A DNA stretch of 38,195 bases. Origin: Streptomyces sp. 8K308 (GTDB taxonomy: Bacteria > Actinomycetota > Actinomycetes > Streptomycetales > Streptomycetaceae). The DNA lies in the NCBI RefSeq assembly GCF_004348315.1, contig NZ_SMKC01000030.1:1-38195 (forward strand), given 5' to 3'. A program made the translations under genes and the position numbers. The notes beneath the pieces are model-generated. The model saw nothing but the letters and a program-made list of their open reading frames with translations. It was not told where the DNA came from and searched no databases. Below, piece after piece: positions 9,801-17,261 of this stretch (positions within the stretch are counted from its first letter, which is position 1; every line of letters begins with the position of its first letter).

Positions 9801-11903
9801 TCTGTCCGCTGCGACCGATCCATCGGCGAGGCGGAGTTCTATCGCCGGGCCTGGCATCCGATGTTCCGGCTCGGCCCGAGCTTCCGGCTGGTGCGGGGCG
9901 CCCGCACCGGCCCGCGCGCCGCGGTGGGCACCCTCGTGCCCCCGGCCAGGGACGCGGCCGGCGTCACCGCCGGCATCCGTCCCGAACTGCTGCTGCTCGA
10001 CGCCTGCATCCAGCTGGTCGCGGTCGCCGCGCTGTCCGACGAGGGCTTCACCGACCGTCCGGTGCACCTCGGCACCGGCTACCAGCGGATGTCGGTCGGC
10101 GACCTCGGCTCGGCGGCGGAGCTGGAGTGCGCCGCCGTGCTCCGGGAGTCGACGGACGGCACGCTCCTGGGCGACCTCAGGCTGACCGACGCCGAAGGAC
10201 GTCTGGTCGGCGAGATCTGGGGCGCCTCGTTCCGGCCGATCACCGAGCGGATGCTGCTGCGCATGGTCGCCGACCCGGCACCGGCCGACGGCACGCCGGC
10301 CGACCAGGACGCCCACTCGGGACCCGGCCTCGCCGAGCTTCGGGCGGCCCAGGAGCCGGAGCGCTCCGGGCTCGTCGTGGACTTCCTCGTCCACAGCCTG
10401 GCCCGCGTCCTCGGCGCGCGACCGGCGGAGGTCGACCCCAGGGCGCCGGTGGAGACCCTGGCCGACTCGCTGATGATCGCCGAGCTCCGCACCGACATCG
10501 AGCGTCGGCTCGCCGTCACCGTGCCCATGGAGTCGTTCTTCGCCGACGCGTCCCTGACGACGCTCGCCCGCCACGTCACCGACGAGTGGGCGGCCGAGGA
10601 GCCGCCGCCTGCGCCGACGCCGGCGCCGGACCCCGTGCCGGCGACGCCCGCGAAGCGCCGGGCCAGGCCGTCTCGCGTCACGTTCATGTCGGTCCCCGAG
10701 ATGACCGAACTCGCGGCGCTCGACGGGGCGATCACGGTCACCGGCGCGCCCGAGCCCTGGGAACGCACCTCGCGCGCGACGCTGCTCACCGGCGCCACCG
10801 GCTTCGTGGGCGGCTTCCTCCTCGCCGAACTGCTGAACCGGCGGCCGGGGGACGTCCACTGCCTGGTCCGCGCGAGCGATCCGGCGCACGCGATGCGGCG
10901 CCTGACCGACAACCTGCGTTCGTACGGGATCGCCCCGGAGCCGTACCTGTCCCGGATCGTGCCGGTCGTCGGCGACCTCGCCAAGCCGCTGTTCGGCCTG
11001 GACGAGGCGAGCTTCGCCGCCCTGCGCGACGGGATCGGCGACATCGTGCACTGCGGCGGCATGGTCAAGTGGACCTACCCCTACCGGGGGTTGGAGGGCG
11101 CCAACGTCGCCGGCACCCGCGAGGTGCTGCGGCTCGCCACGCTGGGCGCCCCGCGCCCGGTGCACTTCATCTCCACCGTCGGGGTGTTCTCCTCCAGGGA
11201 CTTCACCGCGGACGTGGTGTACGAGACCGACGACATGCACACCAGCGGCTCGCTGGTCGTCGGCTACGCCCAGACCAAGTGGGTGTCGGAGCGCATGGTC
11301 AGGTTCGCGCAGGAGCGTGGCCTGCCGGCCACCATCCACCGGATCAACACCGGCGGGCACAGCGTCACCGGCGCGTTCAACCGTCTCGACCACCTGACCC
11401 TGATCCTCAAGGGCTGCGTCCAGGCCGGCATCGCGCCGCACCGGGTCGCGGTCATGCCGGTCCAGCCGGCACCGATCGACTACGTGGCCGGCGCGGTCGT
11501 GGAGGTGGCGAAGCGGCCCGAGCTCCTGGGCGGCACCTTCCACCTCGTCAACGAGCGGGCCATGACCTGGAAGGAACTCTTCGACGCCGTCGAGGAGTTC
11601 GGCTACCCGCTGGAGAGGGTCTCCTTCGAGGACTGGCGCGAACAGGTCACCGGGCGCAATCCGGGCACGCTCGCGCTGCTCGGCCTCGCGCCGTTCCTCC
11701 ACGACAGCCTGGAGCACACCCGGCTGCCGTTCTCGGACTCCGAGCTGACCCGAAGGGCCCTGAAGGACGCCGCGATCAGCTGCCCGCGCCTCGACAACGC
11801 CCTGGTGCACACGTTCCTCAGGGGTTTCGTCGACGCCGGCTTCCTGGAGCCCCCGTCCCGGTCCCGACACAACACCATCCGTCTCGAAGGGAGTGACGCG
11901 TGA
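6843..11903 (+). CDS. Terminal type I PKS module PKS2: KS-AT(degenerate)-DH-ACP-thioester reductase
   Basis: 1686 residues. The ATG at 6843 overlaps the PKS1 stop, and the protein begins with a charged helical docking segment (about 10-38). The KS (from 39) has an intact triad: Cys212, His347, His389. The AT region (about 565-805) is degenerate: the expected GHSxG reads GRGTG (Gly662 at the Ser position, Arg661 at the His position), and roughly 80 residues carrying the second catalytic His are missing compared with AT1 of PKS1. The DH has HRVHGRIVVP (His881) and DACIQ (Asp1053), so it looks active, yet no KR is present. The ACP carries Ser1209. The C-terminal thioester reductase (SDR fold) has GATGFVG from 1317 and Tyr1475/Lys1479, which implies NAD(P)H-dependent release as an aldehyde or alcohol instead of a thioesterase. 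TTA codons sit at 6888 and 8967. The stop overlaps the P450 start. Confidence 0.96.
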   Translation: MTNVVEPDADHRSHVLRRALVELKAARAEAAEARRLVNEPVAVVGMGCRFPGGAVGVEAFWDLLVAGRSGVVEVPEDRWNVDDYFDPDPDAAGRTYARHGGFVDGIREFDAGLFGIPPREAVGVDPQHRFVLEVAWEALEHAGIAPDSLRGSRTGVFVGMGGSDFERLTLSTGDVSTVDGHSATGGALNMAANRLSFVLGLEGPSMVVDTACSSSLVALHLACQALRSGECDTALVAGVNTLLSPGTTVALSKGRMLSPEGRCKTFDAAADGYVRGEGCGVVVLRRVEAAREAGQRIWAVVRGTATNQDGRSSGLTVPRADAQQNVIRRALAAGRVAPADVGYVEAHGTGTALGDPIEVRALAAVLGEGRADAGTGPVALGSVKTNIGHLEAGAGIAGLIKTVLVLDRGLIPPHLNFSRPSPHIAWDDLPVTVPTTPTPWPDERRVAGVSSFGFGGTNAHVVLESPPPREVAEPAGPVGPALVKVTGHGTEALRAGAERLAAWTRDAEADVAGLAWAAGVGRADLPDRAAVVAGTVAEAAERLAAVAEDRAAAGVVRGRRRSEGPPRLALVVPDGGSSPAGLLADLHRRSPAVAEVVDEVIEAVGPVSGASLTALLDGGDDRGHDGRPSRLAVDLVRYVTTVALGRWWRSIGVRPDLVLGRGTGAYAAATLAGVWSPADGARLVAAVAAGESPDAVLDKADLRAPDTELLLDTDLAGDGAAAATAEYWTRRAGDPAPPARTVSAVLERGVRAVVELGAAELGPRFLAAADDQDVVAVAAPAAGGAALPGLLEAAARLWTAGTSLDWAGVNGPRPADPPQLPTYPFQRRTFWPHTTPRASLVRAPHTGEGVGLRPRILSTATGTTVGETELSLRQVPFLAEHRVHGRIVVPGVIYLELVLRCAERAFGGPARAQDLSVSRPLVLGDDESATVQVVIDPPTAGRSRARLFSGDHETGWRLHFETVLDGAERAAEPPDGAVAAEAFAAESVRCDRSIGEAEFYRRAWHPMFRLGPSFRLVRGARTGPRAAVGTLVPPARDAAGVTAGIRPELLLLDACIQLVAVAALSDEGFTDRPVHLGTGYQRMSVGDLGSAAELECAAVLRESTDGTLLGDLRLTDAEGRLVGEIWGASFRPITERMLLRMVADPAPADGTPADQDAHSGPGLAELRAAQEPERSGLVVDFLVHSLARVLGARPAEVDPRAPVETLADSLMIAELRTDIERRLAVTVPMESFFADASLTTLARHVTDEWAAEEPPPAPTPAPDPVPATPAKRRARPSRVTFMSVPEMTELAALDGAITVTGAPEPWERTSRATLLTGATGFVGGFLLAELLNRRPGDVHCLVRASDPAHAMRRLTDNLRSYGIAPEPYLSRIVPVVGDLAKPLFGLDEASFAALRDGIGDIVHCGGMVKWTYPYRGLEGANVAGTREVLRLATLGAPRPVHFISTVGVFSSRDFTADVVYETDDMHTSGSLVVGYAQTKWVSERMVRFAQERGLPATIHRINTGGHSVTGAFNRLDHLTLILKGCVQAGIAPHRVAVMPVQPAPIDYVAGAVVEVAKRPELLGGTFHLVNERAMTWKELFDAVEEFGYPLERVSFEDWREQVTGRNPGTLALLGLAPFLHDSLEHTRLPFSDSELTRRALKDAAISCPRLDNALVHTFLRGFVDAGFLEPPSRSRHNTIRLEGSDA
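7881..8440 (+). repeat. Duplicated KS/AT segment, copy 2 (in PKS2)
   Basis: Partner of the segment at 1-560, with the same identical tracts (7881-8053, 8122-8302 and about 8355-8440). It covers the C-terminal part of the KS and the KS-AT linker. The near-identity stops just before the AT domain, which is intact in PKS1 and degenerate here. Confidence 0.9.
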
Positions 11904-13093
11904 CCGCCATCTCCATCAACCTCGCCGACCTCGAGTACCGGCTCAACCCCTGGCCGACGTACGAGGTGCTGCGCGACCAGGCACCCGTCCACCACGTGCC
12001 GGACGGCACCGCGGACGGCGAGGACATCTACGTGATCAGCCGCTACGCCGACGTGTCGAACACGCTGCGCGACAAGAAGACCTTCTCCAACCAGGTCATC
12101 ACGGACGAGCGCTTCAACGTACCGGTGCTGGTCAACCGGGACGCGCCGGAACACACCAGGCTGCGGAAGAACGCCAACCGGGCGTTCAACGCCAAACTCG
12201 TCCGAAACCTGGGCAGTTGGGTGCAGTCCGTGATCGACGAGGTGATGGCCGAGGCGCTCGCCGCCGACCGGGTGGAGTGGGTCGAGGCGTTCACCACCAC
12301 CCTGCCGTTGCGGGTGGTCAGCGACATGCTGGGCATCCCCCGCGACCGCAAGGACGATTTCCGCCGCTGGACCCAGGCGGTGATGGACATGTTCGCGGTG
12401 GCCGCCGGCATCGACCCCGACGAGGTGCCCGGCTTCCTCGAGGACCTGCTGGAGTTCGGCAACTACATGGGCGAGCTGGCGCAGGAGCGCAAGGGCAAGC
12501 CCAACCGCGGCGACATCCTGGGCGCACTGGTCGAGGAGCACGAGGCCGGCCAGCTCTCGCAGGACGAACTGACCATCATGGCCTGGTCCTTCATCGCCGC
12601 CGGCTACGAGACGACGATGAACCTGCTGGGCGGCGGGCTCCAGATGTTGCTGACCGACCCGGCCCTGGCCAAGCGCCTGACGGCCGAGCCGGACCGGACC
12701 GAGGACTTCATCGAGGAGTACCTGCGGGTCTACAGCCCGATCCAGTGGACGCTGCGCAGGCCCACCGAGGACACCGAGCTGCACGGCGTCGTCATCCCCA
12801 AGGGCGCCCTGGTGCACGTGGTGATCGGCGCGGCAAACCGCGATCCGCGGCGGTTCTCGGAGCCCGACGTGTTCGACATCGACCGCCCCAACAAGACGGA
12901 TCACCTGGCGTTCGGCGCCGGTCCGCACTTCTGCCCGGGCTCTGCCCTGGCCCGGCTCCTCGCCGGCCTGGCGTTCCGGGCCTACTACGCCCAACTCCAC
13001 CGGCTGTCGCTCGATCCCGAGGACCCGCCCCGGCTGCGGACCCAGCAGGGCGCGTACGGCCTCGCCCGGATGAGCCTCCTGGTGTCGCACTGA
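11900..13093 (+). CDS. Cytochrome P450 monooxygenase
   Basis: 397 residues, the normal length for a soluble bacterial class I P450. The I-helix oxygen-binding motif AGYET spans 234-238, the ExxR pair is Glu273/Arg276, and the heme-binding loop FGAGPHFCPG gives the thiolate ligand Cys345. The GTG start at 11900 overlaps the PKS2 stop (GTGA) and follows an AAGGGAG ribosome binding site, so translation is probably coupled to PKS2. The likely job is hydroxylation or epoxidation of the released polyketide or its acyl chain, with electrons from the ferredoxin encoded at the end of the same operon. No reductase gene is visible, so a housekeeping ferredoxin reductase is presumably used. The family is certain; the substrate is unknown. 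Confidence 0.96.
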   Translation: MTAISINLADLEYRLNPWPTYEVLRDQAPVHHVPDGTADGEDIYVISRYADVSNTLRDKKTFSNQVITDERFNVPVLVNRDAPEHTRLRKNANRAFNAKLVRNLGSWVQSVIDEVMAEALAADRVEWVEAFTTTLPLRVVSDMLGIPRDRKDDFRRWTQAVMDMFAVAAGIDPDEVPGFLEDLLEFGNYMGELAQERKGKPNRGDILGALVEEHEAGQLSQDELTIMAWSFIAAGYETTMNLLGGGLQMLLTDPALAKRLTAEPDRTEDFIEEYLRVYSPIQWTLRRPTEDTELHGVVIPKGALVHVVIGAANRDPRRFSEPDVFDIDRPNKTDHLAFGAGPHFCPGSALARLLAGLAFRAYYAQLHRLSLDPEDPPRLRTQQGAYGLARMSLLVSH

Positions 13094-13120
13094 CCGGAAG
13101 ACCGGAAGACGGGAAGACAG
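13094..13120 (+). repeat. Three 8-bp tandem repeats in the P450-FAAL gap
   Basis: CCGGAAGA, CCGGAAGA and CGGGAAGA lie head to tail between the P450 stop and the FAAL start, followed by CAGGACATCACG and the ATG. Each unit carries a GGAAG core resembling a weak ribosome binding site. This is the largest gap inside the operon. Confidence 0.75.
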
Positions 13121-13129
13121 GACATCACG

Positions 13130-14881
13130 ATGACCACGATCGTTCCCACCCTGACCCTGCTGAGTCGGCTGCGCGAGCACGCGACGCGCAGGCCCTCGGT
13201 CCGGGCCTGTGTCTTCACCACCGACGACGGGGAGGACGAGAAGACCCTGACCTACGCGGACCTGGACCGCGACATCAGGACCATCGCGACCGGGCTGCGC
13301 GCCCGGCTGAACCCCGGGGACCGGGCCCTGCTGCTGTTGCCGGAGGGCGCGGACTTCGTCCGCGGGTTCCTGGGGTGCATGCGGGCCGGCGTGATTCCGG
13401 TGCCGGCGTACCCGCCGCTGCCGGTGCAGTCGCGCCAGCGGGTGGAGACCCTGCGAGCCATCGTCGCCGACTGCGGGCCGCGGGCCGTCCTCAGCGCCGC
13501 GTCCACCGAGGACGTCACGGCGATCCGCCGGGTCGTGCCCGACCTGGACGACGTGTGGTGGAGCGGGCCAGACGAGCTGCTCGGCGGGGAGCCTGACGAG
13601 GCCGCGCAGTACGAGGCCGGCCCCGACGACGTCGCCTTCCTCCAGTACACCTCGGGCTCCACCTCGTCCCCCAAGGGGGTCGTGGTCACCCACGCCGCGC
13701 TGGCGCACAACGTGGAGATGATCAGGCGGGCCTTCGGGCTCGACGAGGAGCCCCGGATGGCCAGTTGGCTGCCGCTCTTCCACGACATGGGGCTGATCGG
13801 CAACGTCCTCCACCCCCTGTGGGCGGGCGGGACCACCATCCTGATGACGCCCATGACGTTCCTCAAACGGCCGGCCAGGTGGCTCGCGGCGATCTCCCGG
13901 CACCGGGCGAACGCCACCGGGGCCCCGAACTTCGCCTACGAGCTGTGCACCCGCAGGGTCAAGGAGAGCGAGAGCGCGGACCTCGACCTCAGCAGCTGGC
14001 GGGTGGCGTACAACGGTGCGGAACCGGTGCGGGCGGCCTCGCTCGACGCGTTCGCCGAGCGGTTCGCGGCCCACGGCTTCGACCCGGGCGCCTGGTGGCC
14101 CTGCTACGGACTCGCCGAGGCGACGCTGCTGGTCACCGGGGGCGACCCCGGGCGGGAGCCGGCCCGGCTCACCGTGGACCGCGACGCCTTCCAGCAGGGC
14201 CGCGTGGTCCCGGCCGCCGAGGGGACCGTTCTGGTCAGCAGCGGCTACACGACGATGGAACGGACCGTGCTGATCGTCGACCCGGAGACGCGCGAGCCCG
14301 TGGCACCTGGCCACGTCGGCGAGATCTGGATCGGCGGCCCCCATCTGCCCGTCGGCTACTGGGGGAATCCCCAAGCCACCGAGGAGACCTTCGCCGCGCG
14401 CCCGGTCGGCGGCCCGCGCGGGCCCTACATGCGCTCAGGCGACCTCGGGTTCGTCCACGACGGCGAGCTGTACGTCACGGGCCGATGCAAGGACCTGCTC
14501 ATCGTCGGCGGCCGCAACCACTATCCGCAGGACATTGAGGCGACCGTCGAGGAGGCGCACGACGCCATCCGCAAGGGGTGTGTCGCGGCCTTCGCGATCG
14601 ACGACGGTGACCGCGAACGGGTCGTGGTCGTCGCCGGCGCGGGGCAGGGCGCCGTGGGCGCCGGCGAGGCGGCGGCGGCCAAGCGGGACGCGATCACCAG
14701 GGCCGCGACCGTCGCGGTCGCCGCCGAGCACGGCATCACGCTGGACGACGTGGCGGTCGTCGGGCCGAACGCGGTGCCCAAGACGTCGAGCGGGAAGCTG
14801 CGGCGCGGCGCCTGCCGAGCCGCCTACCTGCGCGGCGAGTACGCCGTCGGCGCGAAACCGGAGAGGACGGAGGACGAGTGA
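13130..14881 (+). CDS. Fatty-acyl-AMP ligase (FAAL)
   Basis: 583 residues of the adenylate-forming superfamily. The P-loop YTSGSTSSPKG begins at residue 173, followed by FAAL-type motifs PLFHDMGLIG, NFAYELCTRR, LDLSSWRVAYNGAEPVR and YGLAEATLLVTGG, and a C-terminal KTSSGKLRR segment. FAALs turn a free fatty or related carboxylic acid into an acyl-adenylate and pass it to an ACP instead of CoA. The next gene encodes a free ACP and overlaps the stop by one base (TGATG), so that ACP is the probable acceptor. This is the best candidate in the window for starter-acid activation, although the acyl unit might instead decorate the product. The chain length of the acid cannot be read from the sequence. 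Confidence 0.94.
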   Translation: MTTIVPTLTLLSRLREHATRRPSVRACVFTTDDGEDEKTLTYADLDRDIRTIATGLRARLNPGDRALLLLPEGADFVRGFLGCMRAGVIPVPAYPPLPVQSRQRVETLRAIVADCGPRAVLSAASTEDVTAIRRVVPDLDDVWWSGPDELLGGEPDEAAQYEAGPDDVAFLQYTSGSTSSPKGVVVTHAALAHNVEMIRRAFGLDEEPRMASWLPLFHDMGLIGNVLHPLWAGGTTILMTPMTFLKRPARWLAAISRHRANATGAPNFAYELCTRRVKESESADLDLSSWRVAYNGAEPVRAASLDAFAERFAAHGFDPGAWWPCYGLAEATLLVTGGDPGREPARLTVDRDAFQQGRVVPAAEGTVLVSSGYTTMERTVLIVDPETREPVAPGHVGEIWIGGPHLPVGYWGNPQATEETFAARPVGGPRGPYMRSGDLGFVHDGELYVTGRCKDLLIVGGRNHYPQDIEATVEEAHDAIRKGCVAAFAIDDGDRERVVVVAGAGQGAVGAGEAAAAKRDAITRAATVAVAAEHGITLDDVAVVGPNAVPKTSSGKLRRGACRAAYLRGEYAVGAKPERTEDE

Positions 14882-15195
14882 TGGACGCCGCGCTCACCCC
14901 CTGGCAGGTCCAGGACTGGCTGACCGCACGGGTCGCCGAGATGCTGCGCGTCGACGCGGCGCAGATCTCCGCGGAGGCGATGTTCCGCGATCTGGGTCTG
15001 TCCTCGGTGCAGTTGGTCGAGATGACGGCGGACCTTGAGGACTGGAGCGGCCGGACGCTGCCCGCGACCTTCGTCTTCGACTGCCCGACGATCGAGGACG
15101 CCGTGGCGCACCTCACCGGTCCCGGGGCGCCGGAGCCCGCGGCCGGGCGGAATCCGGTCGCGGCGCACGGAGCCCGGGAAGGCGAGGGTGGCTGA
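14881..15195 (+). CDS. Discrete acyl carrier protein
   Basis: 104 residues. The motif DLGLSSVQL places the phosphopantetheine-bearing serine at Ser42, in a four-helix ACP-like fold, with a disordered Ala/Gly/Pro-rich tail after residue 80. I chose the ATG at 14881, which overlaps the FAAL TGA; a GTG at 14878 is possible but would add only one residue. It lies between the FAAL and a KASIII-like gene, so it probably carries the FAAL-activated acyl group to the ketosynthase or to the first PKS module. The KASIII start follows one base after the stop, which indicates coupled translation. Confidence 0.93.
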   Translation: MDAALTPWQVQDWLTARVAEMLRVDAAQISAEAMFRDLGLSSVQLVEMTADLEDWSGRTLPATFVFDCPTIEDAVAHLTGPGAPEPAAGRNPVAAHGAREGEGG

Positions 15196-15196
15196 C

Positions 15197-16246
15197 ATGG
15201 CGCTTGGCACCGTTCCCGGCGCCGCCGGCGGCGCCCAGATCGTCGCGCTCGGCCACTACCTGCCGGAGTCCGTGGTCTCCACCGAGGAGGTGGCCGGACG
15301 GCTCGGCATCGACCCCGAGTGGGTGGTGGCCAGGACCGGCATCAGAGAACGCCGGCAGGCCGCCGAGGACGAGACGGTCGTCGACCTGGCGACGGCCGCC
15401 GCCGCGCACGCGCTGGACGGACTCGCCGCCGACCCCAGGTTCCCGGGCGCCGTCTCGCTGATCGACACCGTGATCGTGGCGACCTCGACGGCCGAGTCCA
15501 GCATGCCGAGCGTCGCGGCGCGGGTGGCGGCCAACGCCGGCCTCGGTCACCCCGCCGCGTTCGACGTCAACGCCGCCTGTGCCGGCTTCTGTTACGGCCT
15601 GGCGACCGCCGACGGGCTGGTCCGCTCGGGCACCAGCGGCGGCGTCCTGGTGGTCGGCGCCGACAAGGCGACCGCCTGGCTCGACTGGCACGACCGCGAC
15701 ACGGCCATCCTGTTCGGGGACGGGGCGGGCGCCGCCGTGGTGCTGCCGCACGAGCGCCGGGCCATCGGCCCCGTGGTGTGGGGCAGCGTCGGCGAGGAGT
15801 CCCACCTGATCGCGATAGGCGCCGAGGACCGGGTGCTGCGGCAGCAGGGCAGGACCGTGTACCGCTGGGCGACCGGCCTGGGCGACACGATCGCCGAGGC
15901 GTGCGACCGCGCCGGCGTGACCCCGGACAAGCTCGCGGCGTTCGTGCCGCACCAGGCCAACCTGCGGATCATCAACGCGCTGGCGCGGCACCTCGGCTTC
16001 GAGGGAGAGGCGGTCGCCACCGATGTCGTCGGGTCGGGGAACACCATCGCGGCCACCATCCCGCTGGCGCTCTCCCGGATGCGGAGCCGGCCGGGCCTGG
16101 CGGAGGGCGGCGACGTGCTCCTCTTCGGCTACGGCGCGGGGCTCTCCTACGCCGGGCAGGTCGTCACGCTGCCCCCGCTCCCCACGGCGACGCCCGTCGG
16201 CGGTGCGGCGGGCACGGCACGAGGAGAGCACCTTGGCGCCCGGTAG
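15197..16246 (+). CDS. KASIII-like (FabH-type) ketosynthase or acyltransferase
   Basis: 349 residues with the thiolase fold and the standard FabH triad: Cys128 in NAACAGF, His252 in PHQANLRI and Asn282 in GSGNTIAA. FabH enzymes condense an acyl-CoA starter with malonyl-ACP; relatives in antibiotic clusters transfer acyl groups onto ACPs or sugars. I recall that some pure acyltransferase relatives such as CerJ have Asp in place of the Asn, whereas here the Asn is kept, which favours a condensing role. Position after FAAL and ACP suggests the three form a priming unit, but a sugar-acylating role cannot be excluded because deoxysugar genes follow. The ATG at 15197 is one base after the ACP stop. 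The 3' end overlaps the RmlB start by 14 bases. Confidence 0.92.
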   Translation: MALGTVPGAAGGAQIVALGHYLPESVVSTEEVAGRLGIDPEWVVARTGIRERRQAAEDETVVDLATAAAAHALDGLAADPRFPGAVSLIDTVIVATSTAESSMPSVAARVAANAGLGHPAAFDVNAACAGFCYGLATADGLVRSGTSGGVLVVGADKATAWLDWHDRDTAILFGDGAGAAVVLPHERRAIGPVVWGSVGEESHLIAIGAEDRVLRQQGRTVYRWATGLGDTIAEACDRAGVTPDKLAAFVPHQANLRIINALARHLGFEGEAVATDVVGSGNTIAATIPLALSRMRSRPGLAEGGDVLLFGYGAGLSYAGQVVTLPPLPTATPVGGAAGTARGEHLGAR

Positions 16247-17261
16247 CGGAGAACGGTTGCTGGTGACCGGTGGGGCCGGATTCATCGGCTCGGCCCTGGT
16301 CCGAACGCTGCTCGCCGAGCCCGGCGGGGTGGCCCGGGTGACGGTCCTCGACAAGCTCACCTACGCCGGCAACCCGGCGAACCTCGCCCCGGTGGCGGAC
16401 GACCCCCGGTTCCGCTTCGTCCAGGGCGACATCTGTGACGCCGCGTTGGTCGCCGAGGTGATGCGGGGCCAGGACCGGGTGGTCCACCTGGCCGCCGAGT
16501 CGCACGTGGACCGTTCGATCGAGTCGGCCTCGGGGTTCGTCACCACCAACGTTGTCGGCACGCAGACCCTGCTGGACGCGGCGCGACGGGCCGGCGTCGC
16601 CACCTTCCTGCACGTCTCCACGGACGAGGTGTACGGCTCGCTGGAGTCCGGCGCCTGGCCGGAGACCGATCCGGTGTCGCCCAACTCCCCCTACTCCGCG
16701 AGCAAGGCGGCGTCCGACCTGTTGTGCCTGGCCTACGCCCGCACGCACGGGATGGACGTCCGGGTCACCCGTTGTTCGAACAACTACGGCCCCTACCAGT
16801 TCCCCGAGAAGGTCATCCCGTTGTTCGTCACCAACCTCCTGCGGGGACGGCCCGTGCCGCTCTACGGCGACGGCGGGAACGTCCGGGACTGGCTGCACGT
16901 GGAGGACCACTGCCGGGGCCTGCTGCTGGCCCTGGAGCACGGCCGGCCGGGCGAGGTCTACAACCTGGGTGGCGGCGCCGAGCTGTCCAACCTGGAGCTG
17001 ACCAGGACGCTCCTCGAACTGCTCGACGCGGGCGAGGAGATGATCGACTGGGTCGAGGACCGCAAGGGCCACGACCGCCGGTACTCCGTCGACTGGGCCA
17101 AGGCAGCGGCCGAGTTGGGCTACCGCCCGCGCCGCACGTTCGTGGACGGGCTCGCGGACACCGTCGCCTGGTACCGGGACAACCCCGGCTGGTGGGAGCC
17201 GCTGTGTGTGGGGCCGGCCACCGCGGCGGTCCCCGGACGACGAGCGGAGGTGCGACTCTGA
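16233..17261 (+). CDS. rmlB: dTDP-glucose 4,6-dehydratase
   Basis: 342 residues of the extended SDR family. The NAD-binding motif is TGGAGFIGS near residue 12, the catalytic Thr-Asp-Glu is STDEVYG (Thr130, Asp131, Glu132), and YSASK gives Tyr154 and Lys158. It converts dTDP-glucose to dTDP-4-keto-6-deoxyglucose, the branch point for most deoxysugars. I chose the TTG at 16233 because GAGGAG lies six bases upstream and the protein then starts just before the Rossmann fold; no ATG or GTG suits this position. It overlaps the KASIII gene and its stop overlaps the RmlA ATG (TGATG). The function is clear; the start is less certain. Confidence 0.93.
   Translation: MAPGSGERLLVTGGAGFIGSALVRTLLAEPGGVARVTVLDKLTYAGNPANLAPVADDPRFRFVQGDICDAALVAEVMRGQDRVVHLAAESHVDRSIESASGFVTTNVVGTQTLLDAARRAGVATFLHVSTDEVYGSLESGAWPETDPVSPNSPYSASKAASDLLCLAYARTHGMDVRVTRCSNNYGPYQFPEKVIPLFVTNLLRGRPVPLYGDGGNVRDWLHVEDHCRGLLLALEHGRPGEVYNLGGGAELSNLELTRTLLELLDAGEEMIDWVEDRKGHDRRYSVDWAKAAAELGYRPRRTFVDGLADTVAWYRDNPGWWEPLCVGPATAAVPGRRAEVRL

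Noticed and set aside
7532..11896. A 1454-residue open frame in another plus frame over PKS2
   Set aside because: Arg/Pro/Gly-rich shadow without motifs; the frame from 6843 encodes recognisable KS, DH, ACP and reductase domains.
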